Shown here piece by piece: positions 1 to 6,067 of a DNA stretch of 12,033 bases (the first letter of the stretch is position 1; each line of letters begins with the position of its first letter). Source of the DNA: Caldisericota bacterium. Lineage in GTDB: Bacteria > Caldisericota > Caldisericia > Cryosericales > Cryosericaceae. Below the pieces are notes generated by a model. That model had not been told where the DNA came from and made no database searches. It was given only the letters and a program-made list of their open reading frames with translations. The DNA lies in NCBI GenBank assembly GCA_026390285.1, contig JAPLGH010000184.1:1-12033 (forward strand), written 5' to 3'. The position numbers and the translations under genes were made by a program.

Positions 1-122
1 CCGTCCGGCCCGCCTTTCTCCACATACTTTTCACGGCGGAAGCTCATTGCTCCGTTTCCGCCGTGTCCCGAGGTGACTCGGACGATGACCTCATCGAGAA
101 TGCGGTCAGCTGAGTCTCTAAT
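1..122 (-). CDS. obg: Obg/CgtA ribosome-assembly GTPase, N-terminal fragment (cut by window edge)
   Basis: Only the first 40 codons are present; the gene runs off the left edge on the minus strand. The translation has the glycine-rich Obg-fold signature: GHGGNGAMSFRREKYVEKGG, followed by PD, which matches the conserved start of the Obg domain (a GDGGNG-type turn, then SFRREKYV and KGGPDGG). Obg is an essential GTPase that binds the 50S subunit during late assembly; its G domain would lie outside the window. It follows rpmA by 20 bases, the usual rplU-rpmA-obg order. The start is unusual. The frame is open back to a TGA inside the end of rpmA, yet holds no ATG, GTG or TTG before the conserved core. 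I chose ATT at 122-120 because AAGGAG (130-135) sits 7 bases upstream. This adds about seven residues before the usual N-terminus. Identity is near certain; the start is inferred. Confidence 0.93.
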   Translation of the reverse strand, partial: MRDSADRILDEVIVRVTSGHGGNGAMSFRREKYVEKGGPD

Positions 123-129
123 GGAAACG

Positions 130-135
130 CTCCTT
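130..135 (-). promoter_or_regulatory. Ribosome binding site that decides the obg start
   Basis: On the minus strand this reads AAGGAG, a strong Shine-Dalgarno match, 7 bases before the ATT at 122-120. It lies just after the rpmA stop. No ATG, GTG or TTG follows at a workable distance in any frame, so it points to ATT as the initiation codon. Confidence 0.7.
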
Positions 136-142
136 GTCGGTG

Positions 143-409
143 CTAGTTCGCCTGCTCAGGAATGGGAAGCACGTGAACGCGCTTCACCGTCTTGAGTGAC
201 TCGAACTTCACTGTTCCGTCGACGACGGCGAACAAGGTATAGTCTCGGCCCATCATGACACCATTGCCGGGTTTGAAGTGCTCCCCGCGCTGACGCACGA
301 TGATGTTGCCTGGCCGAACAACTTGGCCATCATATAGCTTGACGCCGAGGTACTGCGGGTTGCTGTCGCGCCCGTTACGTGACTTACCGCCTGCTTTCTT
401 GTGTGCCAT
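143..409 (-). CDS. rpmA: 50S ribosomal protein L27
   Basis: This 88-residue protein opens with MAHKKAGGKSRNGRDSNPQY, the classic L27 N-terminus, whose flexible basic tail reaches toward the peptidyl-transferase centre. The body contains GVKLYDGQVVRPGNIIVRQR and then FKPGNGVMMGRDYTLFA, as in the family. Length is normal (about 85-95). There is no N-terminal extension of the kind found in Firmicutes, where L27 is made as a precursor cut by the Prp protease, and no prp gene lies upstream. The gene starts 15 bases after the rplU stop, behind a GAGGGGTGG Shine-Dalgarno region on the minus strand, and is followed 20 bases later by obg. It is expected to be co-transcribed with rplU from the promoter at 807-834. 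Confidence 0.98.
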   Translation of the reverse strand: MAHKKAGGKSRNGRDSNPQYLGVKLYDGQVVRPGNIIVRQRGEHFKPGNGVMMGRDYTLFAVVDGTVKFESLKTVKRVHVLPIPEQAN

Positions 410-424
410 TGTTCACCACCCCTC

Positions 425-733
425 TTACCCGATCTCCGTGATCTTCACGTAGGTCGATGTCTGTCTGTGCCCTATGAGCTTCTTGTGCGTCGTCTTGTTC
501 TTGTAGGTGAAGACGCGGACCTTGCGGTCGCGCGTGGTACGAACGATTGTACCGCTCACCTTCGCGTCCAGAACGTAGGGCTTGCCGATTTGAGTGCCGG
601 CGTCAGTGGTGACGACGAGGACTTTGTCGAACACGATCGGCGTGCCGGGCTCGCTGGCGATTTTTTCCATCTTGACGGTCTCGCCGAGCTCAACCCGATA
701 CTGCCTTCCTGCTGCTTCAATAACAGCGTACAT
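425..733 (-). CDS. rplU: 50S ribosomal protein L21
   Basis: This 102-residue protein matches L21 over its full usual length. It begins MYAVIEAAGRQYRVELGETV (the family pattern is MYAVI..GGKQYkV..G), continues through the VFDKVLVV and IGKPYV segments, and ends with the basic KVRVFTYKNKTTHKKLIGHR stretch and the closing TYVKI motif. L21 binds 23S rRNA (domain II) with L20. It is the first gene of the minus-strand ribosomal cluster. The ATG at 733-731 has a clear GGAGG Shine-Dalgarno (740-744) six bases upstream. A leader of about 67 bases, able to form a hairpin, separates it from the promoter, so autoregulation is possible but unproven. Confidence 0.98.
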   Translation of the reverse strand: MYAVIEAAGRQYRVELGETVKMEKIASEPGTPIVFDKVLVVTTDAGTQIGKPYVLDAKVSGTIVRTTRDRKVRVFTYKNKTTHKKLIGHRQTSTYVKITEIG

Positions 734-800
734 AGACTACCTCCACGAGGAATTGCTCGGTCGAGGCGGCCTTTCGGCGCTTAGGGAACCCGACCAATGC
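734..800 (-). promoter_or_regulatory. 5' leader of the rplU-rpmA-obg transcript, possible hairpin
   Basis: This is the inferred untranslated leader between the promoter's predicted start point (near 800) and the rplU ATG. On the minus strand TTGGTCG (797-791) can pair with CGACCGA (763-757), giving seven pairs including one G-T. The enclosed loop holds GCC-GAAA-GGC (778-769), a short stem capped by a GNRA-type tetraloop. The GGAGG ribosome site (740-744) lies just 3' of the structure. Ribosomal-protein leaders, including one for L21 in Bacillus, often bind the encoded protein. I cannot match this one to a known family; the fold was made by eye and the inner stem is short. Confidence 0.35.
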
Positions 801-806
801 CAAGAA

Positions 807-834
807 AGTATACGGTGATCGAGGCGCCTGTCAA
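807..834 (-). promoter_or_regulatory. Sigma70-type promoter for rplU-rpmA-obg
   Basis: On the minus strand, TTGACA (834-829) is followed after 16 bases by TATACT (812-807). The -35 box is a perfect match and the -10 box matches TATAAT in five of six positions. Transcription would start near position 800, about 67 bases before the rplU ATG. It is the strongest promoter-like sequence I can see in the window, fitting a ribosomal protein operon. Confidence 0.75.
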
Positions 835-845
835 CCGTTCACAGC

Positions 846-873
846 TTGAAATCGGGCCTCTCCCGAGTAGTAT
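846..873 (+). promoter_or_regulatory. Putative promoter for the pth-mfd operon
   Basis: TTGAAA (846-851; five of six to consensus) is followed after 16 bases by TAGTAT (868-873; four of six). The start point would fall at about 880-881, essentially on the GTG start codon of pth, implying a leaderless or nearly leaderless message. An alternative -10, TATACC at 871-876, would need a 19-base spacer and would place the start point just inside the gene. The two divergent -35 boxes (829-834 and 846-851) are only 11 bases apart, so polymerase binding on the two sides could interfere. Confidence 0.5.
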
Positions 874-880
874 ACCATAT

Positions 881-1480
881 GTGAAAACGATCATGATCGC
901 AGGGCTGGGCAACCCAGGTTCCGAATACGATGAGACACGGCATAACGTGGGTTTCATGGCACTTGACGCTATTGCACATTCATTCAAGGTTCACAGGTTC
1001 AACCATAATCGACTGGCGCACTGGGCCGCCGTGGACCTGGTGCTCTGTGACGCGCCGGAACCGGTCCGGATAGTCCTGGTGAAGCCTCAGACCTTCATGA
1101 ACAGTTCGGGCGTCGCTATCGCTCCAATGATGAAGGAACGCAACATTTCTCTGGAGAACCTCATCGTCATCCATGACGAGATGGACTTGCCGGTCGGCGC
1201 GGTCAGAGTGAGCTTCAACGCCACGGCCGCAGGTCACAATGGGGTTCGATCGATAGCGGACAACTGTGGTGGAAAGGGATTTGTGCGAGTCCGCGTCGGC
1301 ATCGAAAAGCCACACAGCAGGGACGGGGTCATTGATTTCGTGCTTTCACGATTCTCCAGATCCGAGTGGCCAACCATCATCGATGTCATTGCGCAGTCTC
1401 CGGCAGTCGTCCGAACCATCGTCTGTGACGGCCTGATGGCTGCGCAGGCCATGTTCAACCACAAGGTGGTCAGGGACTGA
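881..1480 (+). CDS. pth: Peptidyl-tRNA hydrolase
   Basis: The 199-residue protein has all bacterial Pth hallmarks. The N-terminal GLGNPG (8-13) is followed by ETRHNVGF (18-25), giving the catalytic His21 and binding Asn11. KPQTFMNSSG contributes Asn74, IHDEMDLP the Asp99 that orients the histidine, and AGHNG Asn120. Pth cleaves the ester bond of peptidyl-tRNAs that drop off ribosomes and recycles tRNA in the cytosol. I chose GTG at 881 (MKTIMIAGLGNPG) because it gives the standard N-terminus. An ATG at 797 would add 28 non-conserved residues and would lie on the far side of the inferred promoter; ATG at 893 (MIAGLGNPG) is the other option. No Shine-Dalgarno precedes either start, consistent with a leaderless message. 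The stop shares one base with the mfd start (TGATG), so the two are probably translationally coupled. Confidence 0.97.
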   Translation: MKTIMIAGLGNPGSEYDETRHNVGFMALDAIAHSFKVHRFNHNRLAHWAAVDLVLCDAPEPVRIVLVKPQTFMNSSGVAIAPMMKERNISLENLIVIHDEMDLPVGAVRVSFNATAAGHNGVRSIADNCGGKGFVRVRVGIEKPHSRDGVIDFVLSRFSRSEWPTIIDVIAQSPAVVRTIVCDGLMAAQAMFNHKVVRD

Positions 1481-4400
1481 TGCAACTTGGTTCCTTTGAC
1501 CTGCTCCTGCAGCAGGCACGGGCCAGTGCTCCGGAACTGTTTGCCAGATTCGCGCAGCTTCTGGACCGACCCGGATCTATGACGGTCTCCAGTCCTTCGA
1601 GCGGATATCGGCAGCTGCTACTGACGGCGGTTGTGACCGCCTGCCCTCGACCCCTGGTGGTCATCTGTCCAAGCGTCGATCGTGCGGAGGAGCTATCATC
1701 GATGGTGCGCAGCGTATCCAGCTCCACCCTGGGCGTGCGCCCCTTCGTGGTTCTGCCGGAGCTGGGCGTCGAACTTATGGAGTACACCCAGTACTCGCGT
1801 CCACTGTCGTTCGCCCGAGCGAAAGCTCTCGATCAGATCTATGCTCATGCAGAGACGGTCGTGTTCACGACAGTCCAGGGGTTGATCGACCCGTCCATCC
1901 CCGCTCGCAATTTCACAGAGCTTGTTTCCACACTGAATGTGGGGGACCGCATCATCCCCCACTCTCTGGCGCGTCGGCTCCTGCAGATGGGGTACGAAGG
2001 GGTTTCGTCGGTCACGGAGATGAGCCAGTTCAGCATGCGCGGCAACGTGTTCGATTTGTACTCACAGGTCGGAGAGTACCCAGCGCGCATTGTGCTCGAA
2101 GGCAATGCCATCAGCCGCATCAAGCTGTTTGACCCCGTGACGCAGCAATCGGTTGAGCCCGTGCCATCCGTCGGAATCCTGCCGCCATATCCCGTCGTGC
2201 TGGACCGGGAGGCACGTCAGAGTTTTGCCGCTGTGGCTGCGGAAGGCTGGAAAAAGGAGCACCGTACGAGTGTGGACAGCGCCGACCAGGACACGGCGTT
2301 TCTCGAGGACCTGGAGTCCTTCATTTCGACCACGAACAGCCGGGGAGTCAACTACTTTCTCTATCAGTATGTTGATCCAGAGCGCATATGCGGAGGCCTC
2401 GCGCGCTTGCTCGGGCCTCGCGCCGTGGGACTGTTTGCCGACGTCGATCCCGAAGCTGAATTGACCCAGATTTTTGATTCTGCACGAGAACTTTATGACC
2501 GGACCATCCAGACTGGCTTCGTCCCGTCATCCAGCGCGCTCGACCAGGTGGAACAGACTGCCAGACGCGCTCTGGGCGGTTTCGCCCGGTCGATTCTCCT
2601 CACGGCCACCTCAGTCCAGGACGCCGTGACGCCAGCTTCCCGCGAGCTGCCTCCACTGACGCTGTCGGGTTCGTTCAGCGAGTACCTCGGGCTGCATGCT
2701 CCCCGAGAGACGGCGATCGACGTTGTGTCATGGAACCCTGACAAGGCTCAGCATCTCGTGATGGATACGGTCGAAGACCCTGATGTCATGCGGAGACTTA
2801 CCGTTGTCAAAGGTTCCTTGTCGGCCGGGTTTGCGGCAGGGGGATTCGTGGTTCTGACGGACAGGGAGCTGTTCCCCAGGTCCGCGATGAGCCCGAGGAA
2901 AACGACCCGTTTCTCTCAGGCGATTTCGCGTCTCGAGGACCTGCACGAAGGGGACTATGTGGTTCACCGGGACTATGGCATCGGTGTGTTCAGGGGCATG
3001 ACTGCCATGACGGTCGATGGGGTCACCCGGGATTATATTTCGCTGGAGTACAAGGACCACTCGCTGCTCCACGTTCCCGTCGAACGGCTCGGGTTTCTCG
3101 AGAAGTATGTTGGGGACCGGACGGAGATAGCCCTTGACGAACCAGGATCGAGAAAGTGGAAGCGGGTGAGCAAGGAGGCTGCAGAAGATGCCCGGCGCAT
3201 CGCCCACGAATTGCTTGAGACGGCAGCCAAACGTCATGCGCGCGCGGGCTATGTATTCAAGCCGAATCCGGAGTTGGAGGTACCGGTCGTCGACGCTTTT
3301 GGCTACGAGTTGACGCCGGATCAGTCGAAGGCTATCGCGGACGTCCTTAGTGACATGGAGGAGGGCAAGCCGATGGACCGCCTCGTCTGTGGCGACGTGG
3401 GCTTTGGGAAGACCGAGGTCGCCATACGTGCGGCGGCGCGAGCGGTGGCAAACGGCAAGCAAGTTGCCGTCGTTGCTCCGACGACGATCCTGGCGATGCA
3501 GCACTTCCGCAACCTGGAGGAACGGTTCGAGCCGATTGGATACAAAGTGGCGCTGTTCTCTCGCATGGTAGGCTCCAGGGAGCTGAAGGCTGACCGAAGG
3601 CTCCTGTACGAGGGCAGAGTCGATATCGCCGTCGGCACACACAAGGTCCTGAACATGGCGGCGGACTTCCGGGACATCGGCCTGATGATTGTCGACGAGG
3701 AACAGCTCTTTGGCGTGCTGGACAAGGAGAAGATCAAGAAGATGAAAGCCGAGGTCGACGTGTTGACTCTCAGTGCCACACCCATCCCGCGCACGCTGGA
3801 ATCGTCGATCGTGGGTATCCGGGACATCTCCCTCATCAACACGCCGCCGGTGGGTCGGTATCCCATCAGAACCTTCCTGATGCCCTTCGACGAGGAGCAG
3901 TTGACGCGGGCTGTCCGCGCGGAGCTGGGGCGCCAAGGTCAGGTCTACTTTGTCCACAACCGAATCATGGACATAGAGGGTCGGCTGTCGCTGCTGTCGC
4001 GACTGTTTCCGGAAGCTCGGATCGCCGTCGCACACGGGCAGTTGAGGAGTGAAGTTCTGGAACAGATCATGTTGGACTTCTATGAAGGCAAGTACGATAT
4101 CCTCCTGTCGACCACGATCATCGAGGCAGGGCTCGATTTCCCCAATGTCAACACGATCATCATCGACGAAGGGGAGCGGCTTGGACTTGCCCAGCTGTAT
4201 CAACTGCGTGGCAGGGTGGGCCGAGCAGGGCGTCACGCGTATGCCTACATCTTCCACTCTCGCGGCGTCATACGCGAGTCGGTGGCTTTCAAGCGTCTCG
4301 AGGCCATTGCCTCGGCTGTGGACTTTGGGGCAGGCCTGCAAATCGCTCTCAAGGACCTGGAGCTGCGTGGTGCCGGTGACGTCCTGGGCGTGAAACAAAG

Positions 4401-4917
4401 CGGGCGATTCTCCGACGTCGGGTACCACATGTTCCTCTCGATGGTCGAGGAGGAGATCATGAGAGCACGGGGGCAGTATACGGAGCCTGTGGCAAAGCCC
4501 GTCATCATCCTTGGCATGTCCGCCTTCATCCCGGAGTCCTATGTTGCTGACTCGGGAGAGCGACTGGCGCTCTACAATGCTCTTTCACGGGCTGCTGGGC
4601 ACGACCTGACGGCACTCGAAGAACGGACTGTGGACCGATATGGTGCTCTTCCTCCTGAAGTGTCGGGCATCTTTGCCCTGAAGCGCCTCGAACTATCATT
4701 GATCCCGCTGGGCGTGCGGTCTGTCAAAGAGTCAGGCCATGCCATAGTCCTGGAGTTCGCTGGTCAGGAGGCAGCCGCGAGATTCCTTCGCACACATGTC
4801 GGCCAGGTCGCCCAGGCCCGAACTGTGCGAGACTCGGTGGTCCTTCCCACGGAGGCTGGCCAGAAGCCGCTCTCACTGCTTTCATCCTTGCTTTCGGGGT
4901 CGGAAACAGTACACTGA
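1480..4917 (+). CDS. mfd: Transcription-repair coupling factor Mfd
   Basis: This 1145-residue protein has the normal Mfd length and architecture. The N-terminal UvrB-like region (about 1-330) recruits UvrA. The CarD-like RNA-polymerase-interacting domain (about 486-565) contains DLHEGDYVVHRDYGIGVF. The RecG-like translocase follows: Walker A GDVGFGKT (638-645), motif II DEEQ (739-742), LSATPIPRTL from 764, motif VI QLRGRVGRAG (908-917). The TRG-type segment RGAGDVLGVKQSG (963-975) precedes the C-terminal regulatory domain. Mfd pushes stalled RNA polymerase off DNA lesions and hands them to UvrABC. Two motifs deviate. Arg normally after DEEQ/H is Leu743 (DEEQLFGVLDKEK), and the N-terminal GEFSVRGG-like segment reads SQFSMRGN (182-189). 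The start ATG overlaps the pth stop by one base. The reading frame is intact throughout. Confidence 0.98.
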   Translation: MQLGSFDLLLQQARASAPELFARFAQLLDRPGSMTVSSPSSGYRQLLLTAVVTACPRPLVVICPSVDRAEELSSMVRSVSSSTLGVRPFVVLPELGVELMEYTQYSRPLSFARAKALDQIYAHAETVVFTTVQGLIDPSIPARNFTELVSTLNVGDRIIPHSLARRLLQMGYEGVSSVTEMSQFSMRGNVFDLYSQVGEYPARIVLEGNAISRIKLFDPVTQQSVEPVPSVGILPPYPVVLDREARQSFAAVAAEGWKKEHRTSVDSADQDTAFLEDLESFISTTNSRGVNYFLYQYVDPERICGGLARLLGPRAVGLFADVDPEAELTQIFDSARELYDRTIQTGFVPSSSALDQVEQTARRALGGFARSILLTATSVQDAVTPASRELPPLTLSGSFSEYLGLHAPRETAIDVVSWNPDKAQHLVMDTVEDPDVMRRLTVVKGSLSAGFAAGGFVVLTDRELFPRSAMSPRKTTRFSQAISRLEDLHEGDYVVHRDYGIGVFRGMTAMTVDGVTRDYISLEYKDHSLLHVPVERLGFLEKYVGDRTEIALDEPGSRKWKRVSKEAAEDARRIAHELLETAAKRHARAGYVFKPNPELEVPVVDAFGYELTPDQSKAIADVLSDMEEGKPMDRLVCGDVGFGKTEVAIRAAARAVANGKQVAVVAPTTILAMQHFRNLEERFEPIGYKVALFSRMVGSRELKADRRLLYEGRVDIAVGTHKVLNMAADFRDIGLMIVDEEQLFGVLDKEKIKKMKAEVDVLTLSATPIPRTLESSIVGIRDISLINTPPVGRYPIRTFLMPFDEEQLTRAVRAELGRQGQVYFVHNRIMDIEGRLSLLSRLFPEARIAVAHGQLRSEVLEQIMLDFYEGKYDILLSTTIIEAGLDFPNVNTIIIDEGERLGLAQLYQLRGRVGRAGRHAYAYIFHSRGVIRESVAFKRLEAIASAVDFGAGLQIALKDLELRGAGDVLGVKQSGRFSDVGYHMFLSMVEEEIMRARGQYTEPVAKPVIILGMSAFIPESYVADSGERLALYNALSRAAGHDLTALEERTVDRYGALPPEVSGIFALKRLELSLIPLGVRSVKESGHAIVLEFAGQEAAARFLRTHVGQVAQARTVRDSVVLPTEAGQKPLSLLSSLLSGSETVH

Positions 4918-4921
4918 CAGC

Positions 4922-6067
4922 ATGGAACGATACGAGATACGGATTCTCACTGAGCAGGATTCTGCTCTGCAGTCGCTGATCGAAAGTGGACAGCGTTTCG
5001 CCCTGGCGGTGCCGGCCGGGGTGAAGGGTCCGGTCTGTGCATCGGCCTCCAGCATCCGGTTTCTGCCAATCTCGGCGCGAAGCTTGCTGGATCCCGCAGA
5101 GGCCATAGGCTTCCTGGCATGGACACGTTTTGCAGGCCGCCACTATGGCATGATTATCTGCCTGTGCCCGATCGAGACGGCTTCTATTCTTGACGGACTG
5201 CTTGGGCGGCTGCCTGGGGTGTCCCGCTCTTCGACAGCCGAGACAGGCGATCTGACTCGCGAGGCGTCACAGCTGGGGGATGCCCTTTGGCCCCTCGTTG
5301 GCACCCAGTTTACTGCGCTTGAGGAGTTCAGGCTGCTCGTTGCCGAATTGCGCCAGAAGTGCCCTTGGGACCGCAAACAGACGCACGTGTCATTGCTCGA
5401 TTCACTTCTCGAAGAATCCTATGAAGTGGCTCTTGCCATTCAGAGAGGCAGCGCTGAGAATCTGCAGGAGGAGCTCGGGGACCTTCTGCTGCAGGTGTTC
5501 ATCCAGGCGGAGGTCGCTCGCGTCGAAGACGGATTCGACATCTGTGACGTGATTCAGACCATCGACGACAAGCTGACCTTCAGGCATCCGCACGTTTTCG
5601 GCACCACGTCGGTGACATCGAGTGACCAGGTGCTGGAGAACTGGCAGAAGCTCAAAGTGCTGGAGGGTCGGAAAAGGCACTTCGTCGACAGTGCAAAACT
5701 GCTCTCCTCCATCGAAAATGCCTTGTTGTCCCAGGAGACGGCCCGTTGCGATGGATTTGATTTCGAATCGGTGGAACAGGCCCATGGCAAGCTGCTCGAA
5801 GAGTCCCGCGAGCTGGGGGAGGAACTGAACGCTGCGTCCAGGGACGAAGGTGCGTTGGCTATGGAGCTGGGAGACGTGCTCTTTTCTGCGCTCAACGTCG
5901 CACGGCTGTCAGGCGTGAACCCCGTCAAGGCACTGCAGCACTCATTTGACAAGTTCCGCGACCGATACGGACGCGTTCGTGCGTACGCGACACAGCAGGA
6001 GGTCGATATTTCGACAGCATCTCAGGAGGAACTGGAACGACTATGGCAACTGGCAAAGAACGCATAG
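4922..6067 (+). CDS. mazG: MazG-family nucleoside triphosphate pyrophosphohydrolase with an unassigned N-terminal domain
   Basis: The 381-residue protein carries two tandem MazG domains. The first (about 136-250) starts FRLLVAELRQKCPWDRKQTH and has the metal-binding pattern LLEESYE (162-168) plus EELGD (183-187), followed by the typical linker RHPHVFG (221-227). The second (about 262-352) has LLEESREL (291-298) and ELGD (315-318). MazG hydrolyses NTPs or dNTPs to the monophosphate and pyrophosphate, cleaning aberrant nucleotides and in some species lowering (p)ppGpp indirectly. Residues 1-130 are not MazG. In Bacillus YabN this place holds a tetrapyrrole-methylase domain, but here the segment is much shorter and lacks a visible SAM-binding glycine motif. 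ATG at 4922 lies 4 bases after the mfd stop with no clear Shine-Dalgarno, suggesting coupling. The longer frame from 4796 lies inside mfd and was not used. Confidence 0.95.
   Translation: MERYEIRILTEQDSALQSLIESGQRFALAVPAGVKGPVCASASSIRFLPISARSLLDPAEAIGFLAWTRFAGRHYGMIICLCPIETASILDGLLGRLPGVSRSSTAETGDLTREASQLGDALWPLVGTQFTALEEFRLLVAELRQKCPWDRKQTHVSLLDSLLEESYEVALAIQRGSAENLQEELGDLLLQVFIQAEVARVEDGFDICDVIQTIDDKLTFRHPHVFGTTSVTSSDQVLENWQKLKVLEGRKRHFVDSAKLLSSIENALLSQETARCDGFDFESVEQAHGKLLEESRELGEELNAASRDEGALAMELGDVLFSALNVARLSGVNPVKALQHSFDKFRDRYGRVRAYATQQEVDISTASQEELERLWQLAKNA
6024..6030 (+). promoter_or_regulatory. Ribosome binding site for the UPF0104 membrane protein
   Basis: AGGAGGA lies inside the last codons of mazG, 12 bases before the ATG at 6043. 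The match is strong and the spacing slightly long. It supports 6043 as the start and thus a 25-base overlap with mazG. Confidence 0.55.

Noticed and set aside
401..784. 127-codon plus-strand frame over rplU
   Set aside because: It is the complement of the conserved L21 gene and crosses its promoter leader; no family resemblance.
808..875. Repeated AGTATAC at both promoter regions as a shared operator
   Set aside because: Both copies are explained by the -10 elements, and seven bases is too short to claim a regulator site.
797..880. Upstream ATG start for pth
   Set aside because: The 28 added residues are not part of any Pth, have no ribosome site, and would be encoded across the divergent promoters.
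2728..4428. Long open frame of 566 codons on the minus strand inside mfd
   Set aside because: It is antisense to fully conserved Mfd motifs, its product resembles no family I know, and long antisense frames are expected in GC-rich genes.
4796..4921. Upstream ATG start for mazG inside mfd
   Set aside because: The first 42 codons would be the out-of-frame shadow of the Mfd C-terminus; the ATG four bases after the mfd stop is more plausible.
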